The translations under genes were made by a program, and so were the position numbers. Positions 15,698 through 24,723 of a DNA stretch of 64,000 nucleotides are shown piece by piece; within the stretch, counting starts at the first letter, position 1, and the number at the start of each line of letters is the position of its first letter. Location: the NCBI GenBank assembly GCA_963677605.2, contig CAXXDX010000006.1:930001-994000 (forward strand), read 5' to 3'. Source of the stretch: JAGLOK01 sp963677605. GTDB taxonomy: Bacteria; Bacillota; Clostridia; Christensenellales; UMGS416. Under the pieces are notes generated by a model, which worked only from the letters and a program-made list of their open reading frames with translations, was not told the DNA's origin and ran no database searches.

Positions 15698-18103
15698 ATG
15701 TATAATACTGCAGAAGAATTTATAGAAAAATATACCGAATTATGCAAGGAGCATTTTGCCGACGGCCCTGAAATGCTTGAGCCTTTAGAGCAATATCTGG
15801 CTCTTGCGACATTGCTGTCTGAAGAGATACGCAGCATGTGGGCGAAGTCCCGCGATGACAACAGAGATAACAAAAAAGTATACTACTTCTCAAGCGAGTT
15901 TCTTATTGGACACCTTCTCACACAAAACATGAAAGCACTGCAGGTCAGGCATGTTATTGAGGAAGGATTAAAAAATCTGGGCATATCATACAGAAGCCTG
16001 CTGGCACTGGAGCAGGATGCCTGTCTTGGAAACGGCGGTCTAGGAAGGCTTGCGGCATGCTTTATGGACAGCATGACTCATCTTCGCATCGCCGGCCGAG
16101 GCAACTCAATTCGCTATCGCCATGGTTTTTTCAAGCAGGAAATTGAAAACTTTGAACAAAAAGAAGTTGCCGAAAACTGGCTGGAAAACGGCTATCCGTG
16201 GGAAACTCGTCGTCCCGGAAGGTCCCAGAAAGTACGTTTCGGCGGGAAGGTCAACATAGAATACAAAGAAGGCCGACTGTTTTTCTCCCACGTCGACTAC
16301 TGGGAAGTTCGTGCCGTTCCATATGAAATTTCAATCCTGGCAAATGATAAAGTAAACTATGTCAATTCACTCAGACTATGGGACGCACAGGCAACTGACG
16401 GATTTGATTTTAACTCATATGACTGCGGAGACTATAACGGTGCAGTGCAAAACCAAATTAAAGCAGAAAACCTGACACAGGTTCTTTACCCGAGCGACAA
16501 TTGCCCGGAAGGCAAAAAGCTTAGACTTATGCAGGAATATTTCTTTGTCAGTGCAGGCCTTATGGCAATAATTGACGAATACGACAAACATAATAACGGA
16601 ATTGACGGGCTGGAAGATAAGGTGGTAATACACATAAACGACACGCACCCGGCACTGTGCATACCTGAGCTTATGCGAATTTTAATCGATAAGTATGACA
16701 TATTGTGGGATGATGCGTGGAAAATGACACAGAAGATGGTTTCCTACACCAATCACACTATTTTGCCGGAAGCTTTGGAAACATGGGACATAAAGCTTAT
16801 GCACGCTGTTCAGCCAAGAATAAGCATGATAATCGAAGAGATTAACAGAAGGTTTATTGACCGCCTTATGGATGAGCCAAGCATCGATAACAGTATAATC
16901 ACACAGGTTGAGATAATCCGAAACGGGTGGGTTCATATGGCAGGTCTTGCTGTTCTGGGGAGTCATTCTGTAAACGGAGTTGCGGAGCTTCATACAGAAA
17001 TTCTTAAAAAACACGTTATGAAACCATACTATGATATATGCCCGCATAAATTCAACAACAAAACAAACGGTATATCGCACCGCATATTCTTAATCAACAG
17101 CAATGAAGCCCTTGCCAATCTTTACGACAAAAGCATAGGAGAAAGTTGGCGCAATCATCCTGACAGATTGCAGGATTTGCTTAAATTTAAAGATGATGCT
17201 GCATTTATCGAAGAATTTAAGAAAATCAAGTATGCAAAAAAAGAAATTTTATCCAAAATCGTAAAACACCGTTCGGGTTATACAATAGACCCAAGCTCAA
17301 TTATGGATGTTCAGGTAAAAAGAATCCACGCGTATAAACGCCAACTGCTTAATATACTAGGCATCATGTATCGCTGCAGAATGGACAAAAACTATCTGGA
17401 ATCCATGCATCCGCATACATTTATCTTTGCAGGCAAAGCTGCGCCTTCCTATACATATGCAAAGTCAATAATAAGGCTAACATTAAGGCTTGCAGAGCGA
17501 ATAAACACTGATCCTGTTTTGTCGAAAAAGATAAAAGTCGTATTCCTTCCAAACTTCAATGTTTCTCTTGCTGAGAGAATTTATCCTGCTGCCGATATAA
17601 GCCAACAGATATCCACCGCAGGAATGGAAGCTTCAGGAACCGGAAATATGAAGTTTATGATGAACGGCGCTGTAACACTTGGAACACTGGATGGAGCAAA
17701 TGTTGAAATAAGCGAGCTTGTCGGCCCGGAAAACATTGTAATATTCGGTCTGACCGCCGATGAAGTAAATGTTGAAAGAAGCGCAGGATACAATCCTATG
17801 CATCACCTAAGCGAACACAAAATGCGTGAAGTGACAAATATGCTGCAGACAGGGTTTTTCATGGGAGATATGCACCAGTTTGACGATATATACCGTTCGC
17901 TTACAAGCGAAGGTGATTATTTCTTAGTCCTAAAGGACTTCAAAAGCTACATGGATGCATGCTTTAAGTGTGAAAACCTATACACCAACAATGATAAGTT
18001 TGTAAAAATGCAGATACATAACTGCGCAATGTCAGGACACTTCTCCAGCGACAGAACAATAAAAGAATATTCACGGGACATATGGAACGTTGAAACAATA
18101 TAA
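15698..18103 (+). CDS. glgP: Glycogen phosphorylase GlgP
   Basis: GlgP (801 aa) releases glucose-1-phosphate from glycogen ends by phosphorolysis with pyridoxal phosphate. The PLP region EASGTGNMKFMMNGAVTLGT contains the cofactor Lys, and the phosphorylase core (YYFSSEFLIGHLL, LGNGGLGRLAACFMDS, RIHAYKRQLLN) is intact. Length is typical. A degradation enzyme within an otherwise biosynthetic operon is common in Clostridia and suggests coordinated turnover. It is preceded by TAGGAG and ends 21 bases before glgC. Confidence 0.97.
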   Translation: MYNTAEEFIEKYTELCKEHFADGPEMLEPLEQYLALATLLSEEIRSMWAKSRDDNRDNKKVYYFSSEFLIGHLLTQNMKALQVRHVIEEGLKNLGISYRSLLALEQDACLGNGGLGRLAACFMDSMTHLRIAGRGNSIRYRHGFFKQEIENFEQKEVAENWLENGYPWETRRPGRSQKVRFGGKVNIEYKEGRLFFSHVDYWEVRAVPYEISILANDKVNYVNSLRLWDAQATDGFDFNSYDCGDYNGAVQNQIKAENLTQVLYPSDNCPEGKKLRLMQEYFFVSAGLMAIIDEYDKHNNGIDGLEDKVVIHINDTHPALCIPELMRILIDKYDILWDDAWKMTQKMVSYTNHTILPEALETWDIKLMHAVQPRISMIIEEINRRFIDRLMDEPSIDNSIITQVEIIRNGWVHMAGLAVLGSHSVNGVAELHTEILKKHVMKPYYDICPHKFNNKTNGISHRIFLINSNEALANLYDKSIGESWRNHPDRLQDLLKFKDDAAFIEEFKKIKYAKKEILSKIVKHRSGYTIDPSSIMDVQVKRIHAYKRQLLNILGIMYRCRMDKNYLESMHPHTFIFAGKAAPSYTYAKSIIRLTLRLAERINTDPVLSKKIKVVFLPNFNVSLAERIYPAADISQQISTAGMEASGTGNMKFMMNGAVTLGTLDGANVEISELVGPENIVIFGLTADEVNVERSAGYNPMHHLSEHKMREVTNMLQTGFFMGDMHQFDDIYRSLTSEGDYFLVLKDFKSYMDACFKCENLYTNNDKFVKMQIHNCAMSGHFSSDRTIKEYSRDIWNVETI

Positions 18104-18124
18104 TTAATATGAAGGAGGGTACAT

Positions 18125-19264
18125 ATGAGACACTATGATACTGTTGCTATGCTGCTTGCAGGAGGTCAAGGCAGCAGGCTCGGGGGACTGACCCACGATT
18201 TAGCCAAACCGGCTGTTTCTTTCGGAGGTAAATACAGAATTATTGACTTCCCCCTAAGCAACTGCAGATATTCCAATATCGGAGTTGTTGGAGTCCTTAC
18301 GCAATATAAGCCTCTAATTTTAAACTCATATATCAGCACCGGAGCACCTTGGGCACTGGATTCACTGGATGGTGGAGTGAGCATACTTCCCCCGTATATG
18401 GACAGACAAGGCGGTAACTGGTATAAGGGAACAGCTGATGCGGTCTATCAAAACCTTGAATTTATCGATCTGCACAACCCCGAAAATGTTGTGGTATTGT
18501 CGGGAGACCACATATACAAGATGGATTATCAGGAAATGATAGACTACAATGATGAAAGAAATGCTGATGCAACAATTTCCGTAATAAACGTTACCTTGGA
18601 AGAAGCCAAAAGATTCGGAATACTTAACACAGATAAAAACAATCTTATAACAAGCTTTGAAGAAAAACCGCCGGTTCCAAAGGGAACCAAAGCTTCTATG
18701 GGTGTTTACGTATTTAAATGGAAAGTACTTCGAAAAGCACTGCTTGAGGATGCCGCAGATCCTGAGTCTTCTCATGATTTCGGTAAAAATATTATCCCAA
18801 AACTTTTATCGGAAAATAAAAAGCTGTATGCATATGAGTTTGAAGGATACTGGAAAGATATTGGAACAGTTGAAAGCTATTACGAAGCAAATATGGAGCT
18901 TTTGATGGATCCTCCTCCATTTAACCTGAATGATACAAGCTTTCCTATATATTCGAACAACTATAACACAATACCGCAGATAATCGGCAAAGATGCAGAA
19001 GTGAAAAACTCACTCATCTGCGACGGATGTGTTATTGACGGTGTAGTAAAAAATTCGATTATTGCTAAAAATGTCAGCATAGGAAAAGGTGCTTGCGTTG
19101 AAAACTCAATTATAATGCATAATGCTACTATTCGCGAAGGCGCAAAAATAATAAATGCTGTCGTTTCGGAAGGAATGACAATTTCCAAAGGTGTCTTAAA
19201 AGGAAATATAAGCATAAAAACAGAGAAAGGAGTAAGCCTGCTGTATAAAAGCCAGGCTGAATAG
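18125..19264 (+). CDS. glgC: Glucose-1-phosphate adenylyltransferase, catalytic subunit GlgC
   Basis: GlgC (379 aa) makes ADP-glucose from ATP and glucose-1-phosphate, the committed step of glycogen synthesis. The nucleotidyltransferase loop LLAGGQGSRLGGLT is at the N-terminus, and KPAVSFGGKYRIIDFPLSN, the YKGTADAVYQN region and the GDHIYKMDY motif follow. The C-terminal left-handed beta-helix repeats (for example SLICDGCVIDGVVKNSIIAK) are present. AAGGAGGG precedes the ATG. It is paired with GlgD 11 bases downstream. Confidence 0.97.
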   Translation: MRHYDTVAMLLAGGQGSRLGGLTHDLAKPAVSFGGKYRIIDFPLSNCRYSNIGVVGVLTQYKPLILNSYISTGAPWALDSLDGGVSILPPYMDRQGGNWYKGTADAVYQNLEFIDLHNPENVVVLSGDHIYKMDYQEMIDYNDERNADATISVINVTLEEAKRFGILNTDKNNLITSFEEKPPVPKGTKASMGVYVFKWKVLRKALLEDAADPESSHDFGKNIIPKLLSENKKLYAYEFEGYWKDIGTVESYYEANMELLMDPPPFNLNDTSFPIYSNNYNTIPQIIGKDAEVKNSLICDGCVIDGVVKNSIIAKNVSIGKGACVENSIIMHNATIREGAKIINAVVSEGMTISKGVLKGNISIKTEKGVSLLYKSQAE

Positions 19265-19275
19265 GGTAAATCATC

Positions 19276-20385
19276 ATGAAAAATACTTTAGGAATTATAA
19301 TTAATAATCCATGTCCAGGGCTTGATTTGCTCACAGAAAACAGGAATCCTCTGACTCTGCCGTTTTTTGCCCGTTACAGGCTTGTTGATTTTGCGCTGTC
19401 TAATATGGTAAACAGCAACATCAACAAAATCGGTGTTATAGCGAGCGATAAATATAGATCGCTTCTTGATCACGTAGGCACTGGACAGGAATGGGGTCTT
19501 TCAAGAAAAAGCCAGTCTCTTTATATACTTCAGGGTGCAAGAAAAATCGGAAATACAAACTGTCGCGACATAAATCTTATGGATTTTGAACGAAACGATG
19601 TTGTATTTGACCGAAATAAAGATGAAAACATACTTATATCCACACCCAATATAGTATGCCGGATAGATTATAACGATTTATTTGAAGAACATATGGATTG
19701 GAACGCAGATATTACTCTTGTGGGAACGAAGTTTGATCCTGAAAAAGAAAGCTCTGAATGCTTGTATATGAATGTAGATGAGGAAAGCGGACGCGTTCTT
19801 GAAATGACTGTTGGCAGAAGGCTGGACAGTACTCATCAGTATTCGGGAAAACTTCTGGTTAAACGCGAAACAATGCTTAACCTCTTAAGCCTTGCACCAG
19901 AACTGGGTGAATATGAAATGCTGACTCTAATTATGTCTATTTTTGATTCGCTTGATGTAAGATGCCACACTTTTGATGGATATCTTCGCCGCATAAACAC
20001 AATAACAGAGTATTTTGAAACTAATATTGAGCTTATAGATACAGAAAAATCATGTGAGCTTTTTTACGGTGACAAAATAATCTACACGAAAATAAAAGAC
20101 AATCACCCAACTTTATATAAAGAGTCAAGCTGTGTGAAAAATTCATGTGTAGCTAGCGGAAGCATATTGAGCGGAAAAGTGGAAAACTCCGTATTGTTCC
20201 GCCAGATTGTTCAAGGTAAAAACAGCAGTATTAAAAACAGCATTCTGATGGAAGGCTGTAAAGTCGGTGAAGGAACAACGCTTGAATATGTTATAGCCGA
20301 CAGGAATGTAACAATAAGTAAAAACGTTGTGTTAAAGGGCACAAAGGACTCACCTGTAGTTCTTAAAAAGGAGATGATAATTTGA
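19276..20385 (+). CDS. glgD: Glucose-1-phosphate adenylyltransferase regulatory subunit GlgD
   Basis: GlgD (369 aa) is the GlgC-like partner found in Firmicutes that boosts activity of the GlgC/GlgD complex. The fold follows GlgC (RYRLVDFALSNMVNSNINKI near the N-terminus and a beta-helix at the C-terminus), but the catalytic GGQGSRL loop is replaced: the N-terminus reads TLGIIINNPCPGLDLLTENR. This loss of the ATP loop supports a regulatory role. Its stop overlaps the glgA TTG start by four bases (TTGA). Confidence 0.93.
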   Translation: MKNTLGIIINNPCPGLDLLTENRNPLTLPFFARYRLVDFALSNMVNSNINKIGVIASDKYRSLLDHVGTGQEWGLSRKSQSLYILQGARKIGNTNCRDINLMDFERNDVVFDRNKDENILISTPNIVCRIDYNDLFEEHMDWNADITLVGTKFDPEKESSECLYMNVDEESGRVLEMTVGRRLDSTHQYSGKLLVKRETMLNLLSLAPELGEYEMLTLIMSIFDSLDVRCHTFDGYLRRINTITEYFETNIELIDTEKSCELFYGDKIIYTKIKDNHPTLYKESSCVKNSCVASGSILSGKVENSVLFRQIVQGKNSSIKNSILMEGCKVGEGTTLEYVIADRNVTISKNVVLKGTKDSPVVLKKEMII

Positions 20386-21818
20386 GCTCAAAGAAAACAC
20401 ACGTTTTATTTGCCGCATCCGAATGTGAGCCTCTGTGTAAAACAGGCGGTCTGGCGGATGTTGTCGGCGCGCTTCCTAAAGCATTATCACAACAATCAGT
20501 ATCTTCGAGCATTATACTGCCTTATTATTGTTCATTGCCAGAATACATTAGATCAAAATGCGAAAAAAAGGCAGAATTTTATATCACTTTGGGCTGGAAG
20601 AAGCAATACGCAGGACTTATGCACACAAAATATAAAAACCGTAATTATTATTTTATCGATAATGAGGAGTATTTTGATAAAACTGAACTTTATGGTTATT
20701 ACGAAGATGCAGAAAGATTTCTTTTCTTCTCGCTTGCAGCACTTGAAGCCGTTAAATACATTGATGAAGATATTGATATAATACATTGCAACGACTGGCA
20801 GACTGCGTTTATACCTACTGCACTTAAAAAACTATATTATAACGTGGAAGGCTACAGCAAGCTGAAAACTGTTCTTACAATCCACAATCTTCGCTTTCAG
20901 GGGACAATGAATACAGATGATTTTATCGGCATGCTTAGGTTAAAGGGCGATGAAATCTGGCTTCATGAAGTCATTCACAATTACCAGGCGAACATGCTGA
21001 AAGCAGGAATTATAAATGCTGACGCGGTTACTACAGTAAGCCCAACCTATGCAAAAGAAATCGAAAGTGCATATTATGGGGAAACTTTAAATGCGACGAT
21101 AAAAAGCATTGATAACAAACTGAGCGGAATTTTAAACGGAATTGATACATCATCGTTTAATCCGGAAACAGATGCCAAGATATACCAAAATTACTCTGAT
21201 GTATCAGGAAAGCATAAAAACAAAAAAGCTTTCTTTAAAGAGTTTTATCTTAATGAAAAAGACAATATGCTAATTGGTATGGTTACAAGACTGGACAGAC
21301 AAAAAGGGCTTGATCTTGTCGAATATGCTATACACAGATTTATGCATCTGAATGTAACCTTTGTACTGCTCGGCACAGGCGACGGTCTTTACGAAAACAC
21401 ATTTTATAAAATTGAAAGGGCTTATCCCAAAAATGCAAGATGCTTTATAATGTACAGCGACGTACTTGCCAGAAAGATTTATGCTTCATCTGACGTTTTC
21501 CTTATGCCGTCTATGTTTGAGCCATGCGGCTTGGGGCAGCTTATTTCAATGAGATACGGAACACTCCCGATTGTACGCGAAACGGGCGGACTTAAAGATA
21601 CTGTTTTGCCTTATAATGAGATTACGGGTGAAGGCACAGGCTTTTCGTTTGCAAACTATAACGGTGACGAGCTTGCTGATACGGTAAAGCGAGCCTATGA
21701 TGTTTACAGTAATGACAGAGCTCAATTTGACCTTATGGCTAAAAGAGCGATGGAAATGGATTTCAGCTGGAAGAATTCGGCTAAACAATATAAGAAGCTT
21801 TATAAAAGCCTTATTTAA
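20382..21818 (+). CDS. glgA: Glycogen synthase GlgA (TTG start)
   Basis: GlgA (478 aa) transfers glucose from ADP-glucose to the growing alpha-1,4 chain. The ADP-glucose-binding loop CKTGGLADVVGALPKAL near residue 18, the IIHCNDWQTAFIP motif and the C-terminal GT5 block MPSMFEPCGLGQLISMRYG are intact. The start is a TTG overlapping the glgD stop, with AAAAGGAG 9 bases upstream; the TTG frame gives the expected SSKKTHVLFAASECEP beginning. The 3' end overlaps the convergent GH13 gene by 4 bases, and its terminator hairpin lies inside that gene. Confidence 0.97.
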   Translation: MSSKKTHVLFAASECEPLCKTGGLADVVGALPKALSQQSVSSSIILPYYCSLPEYIRSKCEKKAEFYITLGWKKQYAGLMHTKYKNRNYYFIDNEEYFDKTELYGYYEDAERFLFFSLAALEAVKYIDEDIDIIHCNDWQTAFIPTALKKLYYNVEGYSKLKTVLTIHNLRFQGTMNTDDFIGMLRLKGDEIWLHEVIHNYQANMLKAGIINADAVTTVSPTYAKEIESAYYGETLNATIKSIDNKLSGILNGIDTSSFNPETDAKIYQNYSDVSGKHKNKKAFFKEFYLNEKDNMLIGMVTRLDRQKGLDLVEYAIHRFMHLNVTFVLLGTGDGLYENTFYKIERAYPKNARCFIMYSDVLARKIYASSDVFLMPSMFEPCGLGQLISMRYGTLPIVRETGGLKDTVLPYNEITGEGTGFSFANYNGDELADTVKRAYDVYSNDRAQFDLMAKRAMEMDFSWKNSAKQYKKLYKSLI

Positions 21819-23620
21819 CTTAAAACTATAACTGCCGCACCATATGGATCTATACTTATGGTGCGGTTTGTTTTTTTAGCACGCAGCATAAATTTCTCTT
21901 CAAAATTATCTGTATGTATTTCTTTTAAATCCTTTGTATGGTTAATAAGTACCTTGTACTCTTTTTCTCCACCTACAAGCGAGTAAATCAAAATATCATT
22001 TTCAAACTCAAATATTATCCTAATATCTTCCGATACTATCTCATCCCTTACTTTTTTCAGTGCAGCAATCAATTTAATAATATCATCATTTTTAGTATTC
22101 CAGTCATATGTTGAGCGGTTATACGGATCAGTATATCCCTGAGTCAATATTTCATCCCCGTAATAAATGCAGGGATTGCCCGGCATCATATAAATAGCCG
22201 TAAAATACAGTTCGGCACGAAGCCTTGCAAGTACAAAATTGTCTTGGGATAGTTTGAATTCTCTCTTTTGCCAAGTGTTCATAGAGTCCTGCTCAGGAGC
22301 TTCTCCGAGCAATGTAGCAAGCCTTGTTGAATCGTGCGTACCGGTCATATTCATGAGAGAAAGAAATATCTCTCTCGGATAATTTTCCTGAAGTTTCATG
22401 ATGTGGGACGCAAAATCATCCGGTGATATTCTTCCAAGAAGTAAGTCCAGCAATCCATCCCTTAACGGATAATTTGAAACAGAGTTCATGCTGTCATTTA
22501 ATATGTACATCCTTCTGTTGTCATAGCTAATCTTATTGCTCGCATCTTCCCAGACTTCGCCAAGCAATACCGCTTCGGGGTTAACCTTTAAAATGGCATT
22601 TTTCAGCTCTTTTATGAACTCATCCGGCAGCTCATCAGCTACATCAAGACGCCATCCGGCTACGCCTGCTTTCATCCATTTTATAACTGCACCTGTTTTT
22701 TCATTAAGGAGATAATCGATAAACGACGGCTCTAATTCATTTACACATGGCAAAGCTGTAACTCCCCACCAGCAATCATATTTTTGAGGGAAATTCTCAA
22801 ACTTATACCATCCTGCATACTCTGAGTCAGGATCATTATAAGCTCCTGACTCTCCGTAATGTTTATACTTGTTGAAATATATACTGTCATCTCCTGTGTG
22901 GGAAAATACACCATCCAACATAATCTTCATTCCCAGCTTATCCGCTTCTTTCACAAGACGCTTCAATGTGTCCTGAGTGCCATACATCCTGTCAATTTTG
23001 CTATAATCCGCAGTATCATATTTATGGTTTGAAATGCTTTCAAATATTGGATTCAGATAAATTATATCCACTCCTAAACCTTTTAAGTATTCAAGCTTTT
23101 GAATCACTCCGTCAAGATTGCCTCCGAAGAAATCCCATATAACAATTTCTCCTTTATCGTTTTTAACATATACAGGAGGCTCATCCCAACTGCTGTGAAT
23201 CAAAACACCATCGCGCAGCTTTATTTCGTCAGCTAATCCCTTAAAGAATCTATCAACATATATTTGATACATAATCTTATTTTTAAACCATGAGGGCGTT
23301 TCACCGTTTTTATGAACAGTCAGCTGATAGAGCCCTCCGTTTTTTTCGCACATTCCGCCGCGCGCGCATTGTCCAAAGTGTCTTATCTTATGGTCATAGT
23401 GAACTTCAAAGCCATAGTGTATCAATCCGCATTCTATGTCAGGAATAGCAGATGCAGTAAACCTGTTCTCCGATTTTTGCATCTCGATTTTTTCGCCAAA
23501 TCCAGTTAAATACACTTTTTCAGCATCGGATTCCGCCGTAAAAGAGACGCTAGTCCCCTGTTTTACGGCTCCGAAAGGCTCTTTATGCTTAATATCCCAT
23601 GAGTTATAAATAAATTTCAT
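21815..23620 (-). CDS. GH13 alpha-amylase family enzyme (cyclomaltodextrinase/neopullulanase-like)
   Basis: A glycoside hydrolase of about 601 aa acting on alpha-glucans, probably maltodextrins. An N-terminal beta domain (about 1-100) precedes the barrel, which starts at IMYQIYVDRF. Catalytic motifs are GWRLDVADELP (nucleophile Asp), AVLLGEVWEDA (acid Glu) and NMTGTHDSTRL (third Asp). GMKIMLDGVFSHTG is conserved region I. The frame opens at a GTG at 23629, but GGGTG with a 6-base spacer favours the ATG at 23620. No signal peptide is visible, so it is probably cytoplasmic. Context next to the glycogen operon suggests debranching or recycling of glucans. Confidence 0.9.
   Translation of the reverse strand: MKFIYNSWDIKHKEPFGAVKQGTSVSFTAESDAEKVYLTGFGEKIEMQKSENRFTASAIPDIECGLIHYGFEVHYDHKIRHFGQCARGGMCEKNGGLYQLTVHKNGETPSWFKNKIMYQIYVDRFFKGLADEIKLRDGVLIHSSWDEPPVYVKNDKGEIVIWDFFGGNLDGVIQKLEYLKGLGVDIIYLNPIFESISNHKYDTADYSKIDRMYGTQDTLKRLVKEADKLGMKIMLDGVFSHTGDDSIYFNKYKHYGESGAYNDPDSEYAGWYKFENFPQKYDCWWGVTALPCVNELEPSFIDYLLNEKTGAVIKWMKAGVAGWRLDVADELPDEFIKELKNAILKVNPEAVLLGEVWEDASNKISYDNRRMYILNDSMNSVSNYPLRDGLLDLLLGRISPDDFASHIMKLQENYPREIFLSLMNMTGTHDSTRLATLLGEAPEQDSMNTWQKREFKLSQDNFVLARLRAELYFTAIYMMPGNPCIYYGDEILTQGYTDPYNRSTYDWNTKNDDIIKLIAALKKVRDEIVSEDIRIIFEFENDILIYSLVGGEKEYKVLINHTKDLKEIHTDNFEEKFMLRAKKTNRTISIDPYGAAVIVLS
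21835..21877 (+). terminator. Glycogen operon terminator embedded in the convergent GH13 gene
   Basis: A perfect 10-bp stem, CCGCACCATA and TATGGTGCGG, around a 12-base loop is followed by TTTGTTTTTTT in the plus direction, 17 bases after glgA. The whole element lies within the coding sequence of the minus-strand GH13 gene, encoding part of its last 22 residues. Confidence 0.85.
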
Positions 23621-23735
23621 TTTTATCACCCAGATTCAATTTAAATTATCTGATATATTTATCATATTAAATCGATTACATGTTTTCAAATACATTTTTC
23701 AACAACTTATTAATCATGCGTTTTAATCGTTTGTT

Positions 23736-24524
23736 TTATCTATATATTATTTGACTGTCAGTATAGTATGTTTTCTTCGATGATATTATTTCCACATGAA
23801 TGCTCTCACCCTTTTTAGTAATGCTGAGGTTTTCATTATGTACTTTCATATAATCGCGAATTTCACCATTTATTGTTTCGCTATCCGCTTTGATTATTTC
23901 CGAAACAGCCCATTTGATGATGTCCTGAATCACAAAATACAAAACATCTATTCTTTCATTCGGGATTTTCCCCACAATTGACCTTGGTGAAATACATGAT
24001 TTGTATAATATCTCATCGGCATATGCGTTTCCTATTCCGCGCATTACTTTTTGGTCAGTTAATAATGTCTTTATGTTCTTTCTCTTAAATTTCTGAACAA
24101 TATTTAAAAAGTATTCTTTAGAAAACCTATCTGAAATTACATCAGGTATCTCATTAATTTCAGGATTATACTTAATTCTGCAGAAACTTTGCGGATCACA
24201 AATCAACAGACTCAAGCCTTCTTCAAAGTCAATCTGAAATATCTTTCTCTTCATATCTTCAAACGATCCATCGGATCCTAAGTATATTTTACCATACCTC
24301 ATCAGATGAACACTTATAACATCTTCATTGCTAAACTCAAAATACATCTCTTTGCCTTCAGCAAATACATTATTTATATATCTTCCTATGATTCTGTCTT
24401 TTAAGGCACATAACTCACAGTCCAAACTTTTCTGTCTGTACACAATAATATTTTTAATATTCTTTTCTGCAGTTCTCTTTGTGATGTTCCCTGCAAAGAC
24501 TATAAGTTCAGGCAATTCCGGCAT
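23736..24524 (-). CDS. Fpg/Nei family DNA glycosylase with zincless finger
   Basis: A 262-aa protein of the formamidopyrimidine-DNA glycosylase/endonuclease VIII family, which removes oxidised bases and cuts the strand. The catalytic N-terminus PELPEL is intact (Pro2 nucleophile, Glu3), followed by the conserved GKEMYFEF lysine region and the helix-two-turns-helix VMRGIGNAYADEILY. The C-terminal zinc finger is replaced: after MKVHNENLSITKKG the hairpin SSKKTYYTDSQ is kept but the four Cys are absent, as in zincless NEIL1-type enzymes. The start context and length are normal. It stands alone between the GH13 gene and the kdg operon. Confidence 0.85.
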   Translation of the reverse strand: MPELPELIVFAGNITKRTAEKNIKNIIVYRQKSLDCELCALKDRIIGRYINNVFAEGKEMYFEFSNEDVISVHLMRYGKIYLGSDGSFEDMKRKIFQIDFEEGLSLLICDPQSFCRIKYNPEINEIPDVISDRFSKEYFLNIVQKFKRKNIKTLLTDQKVMRGIGNAYADEILYKSCISPRSIVGKIPNERIDVLYFVIQDIIKWAVSEIIKADSETINGEIRDYMKVHNENLSITKKGESIHVEIISSKKTYYTDSQIIYR

Positions 24525-24663
24525 AATATGCGCATCCTTTTTTAAAATATATGTTAATTAAAACATAAGAAGTTACGATATATATTATAGCAGATAAACC
24601 ATGTGCTTTATGTTTTGAGCACAATTTTTCAATGAGTATCTACTCACTTATCAATAATACATC

Positions 24664-24698
24664 AAAAAACCGCAGAATCTAATATTCTGCGGCTTTTT
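24664..24698 (-). terminator. Bidirectional terminator after kdgK
   Basis: A 9-bp perfect stem CCGCAGAAT/ATTCTGCGG with a 5-base loop has six T on the minus strand and five T on the plus strand. It lies 26 bases after the KDG kinase stop and ends the aldolase-kinase transcript. The remaining gap (24525-24663) upstream of the glycosylase shows no gene. Confidence 0.88.
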
Positions 24699-24723
24699 AT
24701 TGCATTTATTTAGTTTGTCGATA

